DNA of 64,000 nt from Ganoderma boninense (GCA_002900995.3 CM035313.1:2170001-2234000); one strand, 5' to 3'. Shown: positions 40,838 through 52,791, numbered from the stretch's first letter. Made by a program: numbers and translations. Notes: a model not told the origin generated them from the letters alone.

Positions 40838-43118
40838 TTGACACATTTTGCTCTCTCTGGGTCCCCTTCCATCTTTCTTCGCTCCTGGACGCAGTTTTCG
40901 TCCGTTCACCCCGTCGTTTCGCCAGCTCGTCGCGTGCCACGTCACTGCCCCTACACCATGTCGCCACCCCCTGCCGCTTTCCCCAAGCTCTCCACCATGT
41001 CGCCACCCCCTGCCGCTTTCCCCAAGCTCTCCAATTGCAACTACCAGCAATGGAGACTCAACATGGAGGCCAGGCTTTGCATTCTGGGCGCACTTCGCAT
41101 CCTCAAGGGCCAGGAGACCAGGCCCAACTTCGTCGCACCCCTGGATGCTGGAAAACGTCGAGATCTGCGCGATTTTGACAACAGGGTGGATTTGGCAGCT
41201 GGGGAGGTTTGGAGTTGTGTAGAGAGGGAGCAGCAGACGCATCTGGAGGCCATCAGGGACGACCCTGTGGCCATGTGGGCAAAGCTGGAGTCTGTGCACA
41301 TGCAGAAGCGACCAGGTACGCGTTTTAACACCTACAACACGCTCCTATCCCTCTCCAAGGCAGAGGACGAGTCCCTGTCCTCCCTGGCCACCTGGGCATC
41401 TCAACTCAAGTCAGCCATGAAGGCCCTTCACCCTGCCACCTTCTCCCTCACCCAGCTCGATGATGAGCTCGTCCTCATGGCCATTATCCGCGCCCTGCCA
41501 GCAGAACACACGTCGCTGCGCCATACCCTGCTCCTGGACGACTCCCTCACCCTTAGCAAGCTGCAGGACATTTTTGTTGCCCTTGAAAACCAGCCCACTG
41601 CCTCGCCATCGATCCCTGTCCTCTCCAACGTCGCCTCGAAGCTCTCCTGCATGTTCTGTGGTCGCCCCAACCACTCGGAGGACCAGTGCTTCAGCAAACG
41701 CGATGCCAGCGCAAAGTCAAAGGAGAGGGCGACCCAGCGCATGCAGTACCGCTCCAGCAAGTCACAGTGCAAGCAGGACACTTCTGACGCCCCCAGCGCG
41801 TCGTCTGCATCGTCTGGAACCCAGGACACCACCCAGCAGTCTGCCAGTGCTGCCACTGTGAGTGCTGGTTTCGCCTCAGCCTCGCTCTCAGCCCCAGACC
41901 GCTCCTCCTGGCTCTCCACCCCTGCTGCTGCTAACTGGAACACGGACACAGGTGCTTCTGCACACATGACGCCTCACCGCCACTGGTTTCGCTCCTACTT
42001 GCCCCACAACATCCCCATTCGCCTCGCCAACTCGCACATTATCTACTCTGCGGGTTTGGGGTCTGTAGTTTTTCAGCCGGTGGAGAGGGGCGGAGTTTTA
42101 CCACCTGCTGTTGTGTTGCACGACGTTCTGCATGTCCCTGCGCTTGCCAGCAATTTACTGTCTGTTTTTCACCTCACTCGAGCGAAGGGCTACACTGTTA
42201 AGCTGTGTGCGTCGAGCGTGCTCTTCTACCACCAAGACCAGCTGCGCTTTGAGGCCCAGGTCAACAAGCACAACGTCGGCTACCTCCTTGGCCACACCCT
42301 CTCCCAGTCCAAGTCTGCCATGTCTGCCTCCACCACCTGTGACGAGGACCTCGCACTGTGGCACCAGTGCTGCTCCCATGTCAACCTCGACGACCTGCGC
42401 TCTGTGGTCAACAAGGAGCTCGTCAAGGGTCTCACTATCCGCTCCAAGCGTGCCCCCAGCGCCATTTGCGAGCCCAGCCTGGCTGGCAAGCTCAACCGCC
42501 ACTCCATCCCTCGCTTCGCCTCCAGACGGTTCGTGCGGCTTGCCCTGGTGCACACAGACCTCAAGGGCAAGCTCGCTGTGCCCATGCCCGAGGGCTACCT
42601 CTACTGGATGGTGTTTGTTGACGATGCGACGCGTTTCTGGGCCCTGGCCTACCTCAAGCGCAAGAGCAACGTGTTTGCAGCCTTCCAGGCGTACAAAGCC
42701 TACGCTGAGAACTGCCTGGGGCTGCGCATCAAGGCCACACGGGACGACAAGGGCGGCGAGTACATGGGCCAGGAGTTCATCGACTTCTGCGCTGAGCACG
42801 GCATCCACAGGCAGCACACTGAGCCAGACGAGCCCCACCAGAATGGCGTAGCAGAGCGAGCAAACAGGACGACATCTGAGGGTGCCACTGCCCTGCTTGC
42901 CCAGTCCAAGCTGCCTCCTTCATTCTGGTGCCACGCCGTCTCCACCTTTGTCCACACGCGCAACCACATGCCCACATCTGCACTCGATGGTGGCATTGAA
43001 CATTCCCTACATGGCCTGGAAGGGCGATGGGCGCAAGCCTGATGTGTCCTACTTTTGAGTTTTTGGCTGCCTAGCCTACGTGCTCATCCGCAAGAAGGAC
43101 CGCAAGGCGCTGCAGCCC
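40838..43118 (+). CDS. gag-pol: copia C gag, protease and integrase (734-codon open stretch)
   Basis: The only copia copy with full gag. A repeated MSPPPAAFPKLS start is followed by a UBN2-like capsid region (YQQWRLNMEARLCILGALRI, MWAKLESVHMQKRPGTRFNT, LSSLATWASQLKSAMKAL, LVLMAIIRALPAEHTSLR) and the CCHC knuckle CMFCGRPNHSEDQC. Protease starts NTDTGASAHMTPH, then LWHQCCSHVNLDDL, in which the first zinc cysteine context is altered (R to C), and integrase LVHTDLKGKL, DDKGGEYMGQEF, EPDEPHQNGVAERANRT. A 7-bp insertion near 42999 shifts the frame. Coding ends at KALQP (43118), where an inversion breakpoint joins U1b. Confidence 0.9.
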
Positions 43119-43391
43119 TACCCCCTTTTGGTCCTTATCAGCATCCTGGAGAGACGAGATTAGCCTTCTTTGCCCAGATAGATCATCGTGAAAATGATCT
43201 TAGGCACCAGGAGACAGTTGCAGACATGGAAGCTCGACAACAGCGTATTGCATATGCAAAAACAGGCAAGCAGCCGTATACACACACGCGGATGTACATC
43301 TGGGTTCCTGCTTGCTGGGTCCTCCATGGCATATCAGAACACTGGCAGGATTCAGACTACCGGCATCCAATTCCACGTACCTGTGTCACAA
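43119..43391 (+). pseudogene. U1b, middle piece (inverted)
   Basis: Reads on the plus strand PPFGPYQHPGETRLAFFAQI, then ENDLRHQETVADMEARQQRI, MYIWVPACWVLHGISEHWQ, DYRHPIPRTCVT, and stops at ACAA against the copia LTR. The 3' piece at 40309 starts ACAAGC (TSLWMV), so the two halves rejoin in frame at the duplicated ACAA. U1 blocks elsewhere have the same order (FFxxxxxRE, then a W/Y-rich strand, then WDLW). Its upstream neighbour is now at 55748, on the other strand, because of the inversion. Confidence 0.75.
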
Positions 43392-43817
43392 TGTTGGCTG
43401 CAGTGGCCCTCAGGACGTCACAATGGCCTGTGTCAAGCTCTGTAAGGTCTATATTGCAGGAAACCAAAGTATGCTACTCACCTGTGTCAAGCTCTGTAAA
43501 GTCTAAGGACACAGAGCCTGACAGAGGCATCGATACAGCTCATGGAGCACGTGCTAGGTAGAGTATGTAACGCTGTGCTACTGGCGCCGTTATGGCGCCC
43601 AGGGAGAGAGAATTGTGGACTGTACAGTGTAAACTAGAGCAGGATGCAGATCTAAGCTAGTTGGAGCCTCTAATGAAGACGATGTTGTAACTCTATGAGA
43701 TGTCCTATGCTAACGAAACGAAAAATACCCCAGGTAGGGGACAATGCAATGTACGTACGGTGCGATCGTGGACTTGGTGCGATCAAAACTGCGGGCGCTA
43801 CAGCACCGACTTCAACA
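43392..43817 (-). mobile_element. 3' LTR of copia element C, inverted with its RT half
   Basis: TGTTGGCTGCAG to CTTCAACA, flanked by CACAA on the U1b side and the polypurine tract (CAGGGGAGAG, minus strand) on the RT side. Confidence 0.92.
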
Positions 43818-43832
43818 CTCTCCCCTGATTGC

Positions 43833-45357
43833 TCAAGTCCCCAATCCCAGCATCTTCACCATCTCAAGCACTTTGGGTTTGGGCAGCGACTTGGTCAGGA
43901 TGTCAGCAGGCATGTGCGACGTGCGCAGGTGCACCACCTCAATGTGCCCCTTGGCCACCTCATCCCGCAGCCAGTAGAAGCGCAGGTCCAGGTGCTTCAT
44001 CCACCCGTGGTGCTCTGGGTTCTTCGCCACAGAGAGTGCAGACAGGTTGTCGATGCGCATGCGGGAGGCAGAGGAGAGGCTGTAGCCAAACTCAGTGAGC
44101 AGATTGCGCAGCCAGAGCATCTCCTGCCCACACGAGACTGCAGCGATAAACTCAGCCTCTGTGGTGGACAGGGCGACGAGGGACTGGAGGCGACTCGACC
44201 AGGAGATGGCGCCAGTGCCCATCTTGATCACGTAGCCAGAGGTGGAGCAACCAGTGTCAGGGCAGCCAGCATAGTCTGTGTCGGTGTAGGAGGTGAACAG
44301 CTCTGACTCTGGCGAGGGGGCATAGGTGAGCTTGTAGTCGAGGGTGCCCTTGATGTAGCGGAACAGGTGCTTGACTGCCTTCCAGTGTGCCATGCCAGGG
44401 TGCTGCGAGAAGCGTGCAAGGTTGCCCACAGTGCGAGCGATGTCTGGGCGAGTGGCCATTGCAAGATAAAACAAAGAGCCGACGGCCTGGCTGTAGGGGA
44501 TGTCCTGCATCGCACAGATGTCTGCAGGCGACATGGGGGCCATGTCTGCGCTGAGGCGGATGCCAGGGTCCATGGGGGTGCTGACTGGGTCGCAGTTGGA
44601 GAAGCCGTATCGCTCGAGGATGTCCAGGGAGTACTGGCGCTGTGAGATGGACAGGGAACACTGTAAGCGGTTGCGCTCAATCTGCACACCCAGCAGCCAT
44701 GATGTGGGGCCCAGATCGCGCAGCTTGAAGTGCTTGCGCAGGTCGTCCTTGACTCGCTGGATCGCCGCCTTGTCCTTGCCTGCAATGGTGATGTCGTCGA
44801 CGAATACAGGGTTAATTAGACGTACATCATTGCGCAGGTACACCCAGACACTGTGCTCGCAGGTGAGGCATTCAAAGCCCAGCTTGGTGAGCACCTCGTC
44901 GAGCTTCTTGTGCCAGCAGCGGCCAGCCTGCTTGAGGCCATAGAGGGCCTTGCAAAGGTGCCACACCCACTGCGGAGTCTTCTCCTTGAAGCCGTCTGGC
45001 TGGCGCATGTAGACCTCCTCCTTGAGCTCACCGTTGAGGTAGGCAGAGGAGATGTCGACCGACTCTCGAGGTCCTCGAGGGCTGCAATGGCGAGGATGGC
45101 GCGGATGGAGGCCCACTTGGGCGTAGGAGCGAAGGTCTCATTGTACTCAAAGCCTGGGCGCTGTGAGAAGCCCTTGGCCACCAGTCTGCCCTTGTAGCAT
45201 TCGATGGAGCCGTCTGCATTGCGCTTGACACGGAACACCCAGCGGGAGCCAATGGCCTTGCGACCAGGAGGGAGGAGGACAAGCTTGAAGGTGCCGTTCT
45301 CAACGAGGGACTGCAGCTCTTCCTGTGCTGCCTTGAGCCACTTGTTGCGCTCCTCAG
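43833..45357 (-). pseudogene. pol: copia C reverse transcriptase and RNase H half
   Basis: Minus strand: NKWLKAAQEELQSLVENGTF, a frame break near 45064 (DLES to ESVDI, four bases lost), then DISSAYLNGELKEEVYMRQP, the active site FVDDITIAGKD, IPYSQAVGSLFYLAMATRPD, YTDTDYAGCPDTGCSTSGY, LSTTEAEFIAAVSCGQEMLW. It is the 3' half of the element whose 5' half is at 40310-43118, inverted relative to it. The hAT element enters at CTCCTCAG (45350-45357); the copia sequence continues at 52696. Confidence 0.88.
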
Positions 45358-45658
45358 TAAGGCTGAACACGGGTCCGGGTACCACTGCGGGTACCTGCGA
45401 CCCGACCCGCACCCGTAACCCACAGGTCCGGGTCTGGCGGGTCCAGGTTACCCACACAGCGGGTACCTTGTGGGTATAGGTAGTGAATTCAAATATTTAA
45501 TTAACCTGTGGGTACCCACAGGCGCTGAGGCACACGGATGCTCAAGCATCAGAGTCTAGAGTGACATGTATCACAGTACTTAAGGGTACAACAGACGCTA
45601 TACATGCATGAGGAAGCTTGGGATCCCATTTCATTAATATGTAAGATACCTTGGCAAC

Positions 45659-46626
45659 CTAATTCTCCCCGTCTTCTTCGTCCGAAGAGTCTGCTACATA
45701 GCGTAAGCCTGGCATACTATCGTCGGACCCGTAACCGGAGTCGGAGTTGCTCTTCGGGGCAGGGGGGGTCAGAAGCAACATGTACGTACGCTCGGTAGAC
45801 ACAGAGGTCGTCACAATCCTGAGCAAAGTACACCCGTCATCCAAATACGAGAATCTCGGCGCGCGGACACCGTAGGAGGTGAGCGCCGGGACTAGCATCG
45901 AGCATATCTCGAGGAGGGCACCCGTTGGGGAAACTAAAAATAAATACCAATCAGAACGAGTATCCGTGGCACTATCCAATTAACAGTACTCACAATCGGA
46001 CGGCACATTAGCAAGGGATTGCATCATATCCGGGTCGTAGGTGCCATTGTATGGCGTAACCTCGGGGATCTCAATGCCCGGCTCGTCAAAGACATCCTAA
46101 ATGGGCATTTGGATCAGCAGCGAACTACGCAAATCATTAACAATGTACTCACCATGGGCAGGTGTCCCATTAACCACTCAACGGCTGTCTCGATGACAAG
46201 GCCAGCCGGCTCAGACTGCCAGATTGCGAGCGTCTTGGAGACTAGCTCGCCTACAAACTTGTAATACATCTCCTCCGGAACGTCGTCCCGACCAAGGTAG
46301 AAGGTGCGATAACCGAGGGCGAAGTGGAGTAGCAACTCATGCTCCTCCTCCGTGATGCTGGTGCCCGAGATCATGGATCCTTGGCGCTCGAAGAAGTCGG
46401 GCTTGCCATTATCGATGTTGAAGTCGCCTGTGGCAATGGTGAACTGGAGACATGGTATTAGTAAATAATGGGATCTATGGTAACTATTGAACCGCCGACT
46501 TACGGAGACTGTGATGCCCTGGCCATCAACTACAGTAGTGATTTGGTCGATTGGGCCGAAAAGTCGATTTTCCCATAGCTGGGGGAAGACGTAAAGCTTG
46601 ATGGGGGAGTTGGTGTTGAGTGACAT
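45659..46626 (-). CDS. second gene of the hAT element, 263 aa, unknown function
   Basis: Four exons on the minus strand fit together without a stop: 46626-46504, 46443-46153, 46096-45994 and 45933-45659. The introns are 56-60 bp with GTAAGT or GTGAGT starts and AG ends, and the coding length (792 bp) is divisible by three. The protein starts MSLNTNSPIKLYVFPQLWEN, has a middle part with GKPDFFERQGSMISG, HELLLHFALGYRTFYLGRDD, ELVSKTLAIWQ, and an acidic tail (DSSDEEDGEN). A TATATAAG box lies upstream near 46724. No known domain is seen. The intact frame inside a mobile element suggests a role for the element, but nothing in the sequence defines it. Confidence 0.7.
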
Positions 46627-47180
46627 GGTGGGGGAAGGGAAATGAGTAGGAGGAGTGATCGGGTTGAGTTGCGGCAGGATAAGGACTCGGGGTGGTCTGG
46701 GCGAGCAAAGGACAAGGAGGTGAGCCTTATATACCTTGTAGCTCATCGTGGACTGAGATTGCGAACATGTAGTGTGGGCCCTTTGGAGCGATGTCACTAT
46801 GGTAGAGGTCGGGATGTGTTCGCGATTGTGGCGGGGATGCCCAATTGGGACGGAGACTGAGAAAACAATAAGCTTACCTCGTGAATCCCAACTGTGGTCC
46901 CATGACTCCGTCGACGTGTGGTGCTGAGGATGATAGTTGTATGCGATTGGCAGAGGATGTCAAATTTCCAAGACGCTATGTATCATGCGTTAAGGCTGAA
47001 CACGGCTCAAACCGCGGTTGAGCCGGAGCCGTGACCACAGTTAACAGCCCTCCGTAAGGCTTGATCCGGAGCCGCAGCTTAACCGCACCACAGTTTATTA
47101 TTAACTGCGGTTCAGTTAATGTGTAAACCGCGGCTCAATTTATAAACCGCAGGGAGGCTTAATAGTTGTTAATATAATAG

Positions 47181-47262
47181 TGTTTCAACCGGGAATTGAA
47201 CCGGAGACCTCAAGGCTCTGCATTCATTCGATTAGGCGTACTAACCATTACACCAACGGACC
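47181..47262 (-). ncRNA. tRNA-like module a in MITE copy 3
   Basis: A box TGGTGTAATGGTTAG and B box GGTTCAATTCC on the minus strand; as in copy 1 apart from single changes. Confidence 0.6.
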
Positions 47263-47392
47263 ATTACAGCCATAGGTAACTAATATAATAAGTACTATTG
47301 TTACTGAGATAAGATAAGATAAGATAGATAAGATAAGATAACACTCAATAAGGTCGTTGGTATATGGATATAGTTGCATATAAGGTAGTTAA

Positions 47393-47464
47393 GAGCTCAT
47401 GGTGCAGTGGTTAGCACGGCTGTTTGAATAAACCGGGTCTCTGGTTCAATTCCCGGCTGGTACA
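47393..47464 (+). ncRNA. tRNA-like module b in MITE copy 3
   Basis: 72 nt; A box TGGTGCAGTGGTTAG, perfect D stem GTGC/GCAC, B box GGTTCAATTCC, end GGCTGGTACA. Confidence 0.6.
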
Positions 47465-47772
47465 ATAGCATTAAATATGTAAATATTATGTATTTAATAT
47501 AGTGTTGTAAACTACGGTTAAACTGCGGTTTAAAGTGTTCTATTGTAGCCTTGATCCGGAGCCGCAGTTAACTGCACTGTGGTTAACATTAAACCGCGGC
47601 TCGTATAACTGCGGCTCAAAGTGAGGCTCGGTTAACTGTTAACCGCAGTGTTAACTGTAACCGTGTTCAGCCTTATCATGCGTGCTGATGAGGCGAGCGC
47701 AGTCGCTAGCATGGGGGCATGGAGCAGAGGCGCTGGCCTAGATAACGATCTGAGTGAGACAAGCGAGAAAGC

Positions 47773-48198
47773 TGTTGGCTGCAGTGGCCCTCAGGACGTC
47801 ACAATGGCCTGTGTCAAGCTCTGTAAGGTCTATATTGCAGGAAACCAAAGTATGCTACTCACCTGTGTCAAGCTCTGTAAGGTCTAAGGACACAGAGCCT
47901 GACAGAGGCGTCGATACAGCTCATGGAGCACGTGCTAGGTAGAGTATGTAACACTGTGCTACTGGCGCCGTTATGGCGCCCAGGGAGCGAGAATTGCGGA
48001 CTGTACAGTGTAAACTAGAGCAGGATGCAGATCTAAGCTAGTTGGAGCCTCTAATGAAGACAATGTTGTAACTCTATGGGATGTGCTATTCTAACGAAAC
48101 AAAAAATGCCCCAGGTAGGGGACACTGCGATGTACGTACGGTGTGATCGCGGACTTGGTGCAATCAAAACTGCGGGCGCTACAGCACCAACTTCAACA
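47773..48198 (-). mobile_element. copia solo LTR (426 bp) nested in the hAT element
   Basis: TGTTGGCTGCAG to CTTCAACA with a perfect 5-bp duplication AAAGC on both sides (47768-47772, 48199-48203). No internal copia sequence is left, so it formed by LTR-LTR recombination after insertion. Confidence 0.93.
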
Positions 48199-48203
48199 AA
48201 AGC

Positions 48204-49020
48204 TGTGATAGAGTTGGTGCTAAGGTCTCGAGGTTGTGCTGCACAGTGAGGGCTTTAGAGAAGGAGGAATCGAGTGAGATGGGTAGGGAGTACACGTAGG
48301 TGGTTGCTCCGAGGCCAGAGAGTCATGCCTCCTCAGGAGAGTGAAGAGAAGAGGGTGCTTCACCATGTGACGAAGAACCGCATCAAGTGCTCTGGGACGC
48401 TCGAGTGCGGTATATCTCCCAGTTCGAACCTCCTCTCCCCCATCGTCCCCCCTCCATCCGTCGTCGACGCCATACATTGACCCACCTGACTCTCCAACAT
48501 TCGCTGTTGTCCGGAGGCCATCAGCCATCCCCCCACACGTTGCTGCCCCTTGGCTTATCGCTGCATCTCAGTCATCTTGGAGCACTAGTTCGCCTCGTGC
48601 ACTTGTCAAACGGTAAGCCGGCTATCGTGCTCACGCACTTTGGCACTGCGTACTGATTCATCTTGTTGTAGGTTCTCGGTCAGCATCATTTTCCCGCCGG
48701 AGGTAAGTAGAGCTCACGCTAGGACGCTGGGCACATTGAGCAGGCCGTCTGATTAATTTGGTTTCAGGTTCTCGGTCATCCCAGCTTGCGGACGGACTCT
48801 GCGAACTGTGTGCCTACTTCTCATTCCAAGGTAAGTGGCATGTGGTTTGCGAAACATATGGAGAGGCATTCCCATGTCAAGAAGTTGCAATTGGACTTCA
48901 TGGCTCACACTGCGGCTTGTAGGGTTCTGCATCGAGGGCGACAAAACAAGGGTGGTGGCTCGCAAATGGCTTGTAGGTGGGCGAAGGGGAGTATAAAAGA
49001 TCTGGGGTTGTATAGCAGGT
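48204..49020 (+). other. hAT interior upstream of the transposase
   Basis: No gene is firm. Short plus-strand open stretches (48387-48656) end near GGTTCTCGGTCA, and the phrase GTTCTCGGTCA occurs twice (48671 and 48767), each time just after an AG and with a GTAAGT nearby. This could mean small non-coding or coding exons. TATAAAAG at 48992 is a likely core promoter of the transposase. Confidence 0.35.
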
Positions 49021-49105
49021 CAGTATTCCACTCTTCGCCACCCTCCCGTTAGTGCTAACCTCGCACCTCTACCCATCTGCCCTTGCCTCGCATCTTTGCG
49101 CTCCC

Positions 49106-52100
49106 ATGCCTCCTAAACCTCAGCCCGATGATTCTTCTGGCAAGCGTTGATGGCGCCAGAGCGACGAGGCTGGCCACGAAGAAGCCTTGTCGGACCCCGG
49201 TCCACCCTCGCCCTCGCCCACTCATCACACTCGTTCCTCGACGCGCAACAAGGCCAACAAACGTGCGAAGCCTGGGCCAGTGCAGGCGGATGACGACGAT
49301 GAGGGCTCGCTCCGTTCGATGGACAAGGAGGGCGTTGACATCCCGGACAATGCTCAGGACCCGGCGTCCGACGCGGTTAGCCGGACGTCATCGACGACGT
49401 TTACTGAGCGTCGGGCTCAACATCTTGAAGAGAAGTATGGCAATCTTACGACGCAAGAGTCCCTCGGTGAGCTTCGCATGGCATGAACATTCGCCATGGA
49501 GAACGCTAACGTCTCTCACCTAGACACGCGCGCCGCAAAGTGGACGTCGCAGGTCTACAAACATTTCCGTGCGCCCATCATTGCGACGACAAAGAAGGGG
49601 AAACTTACGTCGTGTTTTGTTTGCATTCGGTACGTTTTATTTAATGTCTCGCAATCGGAGTGTTTGCTAACACTTGTCAACATAGGAACCCTTCCAAGCA
49701 CGTTGATCACTCTCTGACCGACGAGTCGACGGGGAACCTGGGCCGCCACATCAACCTCTGCATTCCTCCGCCCCCCGCGAACGCCTCCGACATCACTGAG
49801 TATGCCCAAGGAGTGAACTACAGCTACACGCGGGTCCGTTACCTCCTCGCGATGTGGATTGCCCGTCGCCACCGCCCATTTACAATTGTTGAGGACCCGG
49901 AGTTCAGGGAGCTGCTTCGCATGCTCTACGCGCACGTAGAGATCTCCTCGTGCGTCACGGTCTCACGCGATGTGAAAGACATTTTTGAGGACTCGCACGC
50001 TCGTGTTAAGGCGAAATTGCAGGTGAGTCATGTTTGCGATATCTCAATGTACAGTACATAGATTCTGAAACACTCGTGCACGAATAGAATCTGCCAGGCA
50101 AGGTCCATATCTGCATCGATGGCTGGACCTCGCCCAACGTCATCTCCTTTCTTGGCGTCACTGCTCATTGGCACAAAAATGGCCGCATCGAGCACATCAT
50201 TTTAGACTTTATCAAGTATGTATCATATGAGATATGCAACGCACAGCACGCACTAACAGATCAACTTGATCGCATTGATCTAGGCTGACCAAGGGACACA
50301 CAGGCATGTACCTTGCCCACAAGCTTTTGGAGCTTCTGCGTGAGTTTGGCATCATCGAAAAGGTGCGTTCACATCTTGCATGTTTGACTTTCTGGGCAGC
50401 ACTCACAGCACGGATAGGTTCTTGCAGTTACATGCGACAATGCCTCCAACAACGCGACCATGATGAAGGAAGTTAAGAAAGCTGATCCCGACTTCCGCGG
50501 CCCGGACGGCCGCGTGCGCTGCTTCGGGCACATCATCAACCTAGTCGTGAAGGTATGTACCTGGAAATCATGGCGCGCATGGAGAGGACTCGGCTGATCG
50601 CAACCCGGGTCCCGAAGGCCATCCTCTCCCAATTTGGCTAGAAGGTCAGATCCGAGGCGGTCAGAGACACCGACAGAGACCTCTCGGCTCTTGATGATCC
50701 CGACGATGCAGATGAAGATGAAGATGACACGGACGAGGCACGCGATGCGGCAGACGACGCCGACATCGAGGAGGAGGAGGACGAGCAGGAGCGCCCTGAA
50801 CTTCTCGTTATGGACGCGCACATCAAGCAAGGGCGCCTTGCTCTCCAGAAGGTGCGCGCACTTGCACTTGACTGATGCGCGAGGGACTGTGTAGCACTCA
50901 TGTATGAATTCGTCAGATAATTAAGCTTTCGCAAAAAGTATGGAATAGCCCAACTGTGCGCGCGGAAATGTCCAGCCAGGCAAAAGCAGCAGGAAAGAAG
51001 AGCGAGGTTCTTGCGCACGCCGTGCGCACTCGCTGGAACACGGTGACCATGGTCCTCACGCGCGCCCTTGAGCTCCGCCCGATCTTGTTCAATGTCTGTG
51101 ACAAGGCTGAGTTCAACAAGGCACAAGGTGTGCACCTGCGCTGCTTCATTCTCGAGGACGAAGAGTGGCCAGTCCTACAGCAGCTCTACATGCTTCTCGT
51201 GGTGAGTCCCTCTCGGTAGTCCCTTCATAGCCATCCTTGACATATCACTGATTTGGTTGACACACGTAGACCTTCCTCGAGGCCACAGTCACGATCTCAA
51301 AGTCGTCCACTCCGCTCGTCCACGAGGTGATTCTGTGGATCGACGTAATGACCAAGCATCTGGAGGACACGCGCGATGATGTCACCAAGCTCCCGATGGT
51401 TCGCGCAGCGGCACGCCGAGGGTACAAGATCTTACAGAAGTATTACAAGCATACTGATGAGACGCCTTTCTATCGCGTTGCAATGTGTAAGTTATGGCCC
51501 CTTTATTCTCAATAACACACGCGCTGACATCTCCGCAAAGTGCTACACCCCAACTACAAGAAAAAATACTTTGCGCACGTGCACTGGCCGACTGGATGGG
51601 TGCAGAAGTCCCTCGAACTCCTGCGCACGGAGTGGACTGACCGGTACCGAAACACCGGGCAGCCAATTGATGATCCGACCCATAGCCAGGCCGATGCCTC
51701 CGGGTCAGAGCAAGGAGCGCGGGCCACCGCGGTGAGTACCTCGCTGAATAGACAGCGAGACCCACAGTCCTAACGATGTATTCCACTCATGCACAGTCGC
51801 GCGCTGCTCGCGACATGCTCGCTGAGTTAACAGGCTCGAACGAGCTCGAAGAAGAAGATCCGCTTGAAGAGTACCTGGAGGCGCCGATCCGAGCCATGCA
51901 GACAGATCCTCTCAAATTCTGGCACAATGTGCTCGTTAACGGCACCACCAATGCCAACCTTGCACGCATGGCTCTGGACGTCTTGTCGATCCCAGGTACA
52001 CACATCTTTCGCTGTCTTGCATGAAGCTGCATGCAATCACACCTTTTCCTTTTCTAGCAACCTCGATGGATGCCGAGCGCGCCTTCTCTCGAAGGCGTCT

Positions 52101-52335
52101 GACCATGTCTCGGCTCCACGACTCACTTTCTGACCAGACGGTGCGTGCGAGCACAGCACTGGGCTCTTGGGCACGCTACGGAGACCTTGTGCCGGAGGCG
52201 GAGGCTGTTGCCTTGTTACGCAAGAAGGAGAAGGGTAAGGACAAAGTAGGGTCTGGCCCTAAGGCTAGCAGTGCACCGTCCAAGCAGGCCAAGCCCAAGG
52301 CAGTTATCATGCTGTCAGATTCCGAGACGGACTAG
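49106..52335 (+). CDS. hAT transposase (BED finger, RNase H-like core, dimerisation domain)
   Basis: About a dozen exons with short GT-AG introns. Order: acidic N terminus; BED-type zinc finger (SCFVCI, then intron, DESTGNLGRHINLC); first catalytic-region block ICIDGWTSPNVISFLGVTAH; KGHTGMYLAHKLLELLREFG; second aspartate block VTCDNASNNATMMKEV; FGHIINLVVK; acidic insert (DADEDEDDTDEA); WNTVTMVLTRALELRP; and the C-terminal dimerisation domain (DPLKFWHNVL, ALDVLSIP, intron, ATSMDAERAFSRRRLTMSRL). It should bind the element ends and cut and rejoin DNA. The ATG at 49106 meets a TGA at codon 15 (49148), next to a Trp codon. The in-frame ATG at 49319 lies before the BED finger and could serve as start. 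No other stop was found in the exons. Confidence 0.85.
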
Positions 52336-52695
52336 TAGTAGCCTTTGACTCGCGTATTAACTGCATGTATTACTCAAGCTTGTGTGAATTTGAGTGTCTT
52401 CTAAGCAATACCTCTGAGATTGGCCTGTGACTTAGAACCTCCGGCATGTCGACATGTTGAACATAACTTAAATATTGGGACAAAGACTCACAAATCCGAA
52501 ATACCTGCAGGTAGAACAGCGGGTCCGGGTTAACAAGAGGGTATACCCGCAAACCCGCGACCTGGACCTGCAGGTCCAGGTCTCTCATTAACCTGGACCC
52601 GTAAGGGTGCGGGTCGAGGGTTTTGGACTTAAATTACCTGTAGGTTCGGGTCCGGGTAACCTGCGGGTCGACCCGTGTTCAGCCTTACTCCTCAG

Positions 52696-52791
52696 GCTCG
52701 AGTGCCATGACCTCAGACATGGAGGTGGGCTCCCCAAAGTGCTCCTGGCTGGCCTTCGACGCCTGCTCGACCACTGACTCAAATGCGATGT
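52696..52791 (-). pseudogene. pol: copia C pol, short piece between hAT and palindrome
   Basis: Continues the copia frame after the hAT duplication (minus strand: QEHFGEPTSMSEVMALEPE). It breaks off at GCGATGTC, where the palindrome starts. Confidence 0.85.

Larger units (their letters stand above)
46991..47675. mobile_element. 685-bp hAT-type MITE, copy 3, nested in the hAT element
   Basis: TAAGGCTGAACACGG ends, 8-bp duplication TCATGCGT (46983-46990, 47676-47683), 685 bp. Same orientation as copy 1. Confidence 0.93.
45358..52687 (+). mobile_element. hAT DNA transposon, 7,330 bp
   Basis: Ends TAAGGCTGAACACGGGTCC and its complement GGTCGACCCGTGTTCAGCCTTA-type, with the 8-bp duplication CTCCTCAG (45350-45357, 52688-52695). 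Copia B gives the empty site (GCGCTCCTCCGGCTCGAG at 34009). Subterminal zones (45358-45520 and 52495-52687) are full of GGGTCCGGGTACC and CCCGCGGGT-like repeats. It contains a minus-strand gene (45659-46626), a nested 685-bp MITE (46991), a nested copia solo LTR (47773) and the transposase gene (49106-52335). It is the only hAT element with a transposase in the window. Confidence 0.93.

Noticed and set aside
40838..45357. Copia C plus half and the minus-strand RT half as two independent insertions
   Set aside because: The halves end and begin at adjacent pol residues (KALQP and HTRKC), and flanks fit a single insertion followed by inversion.
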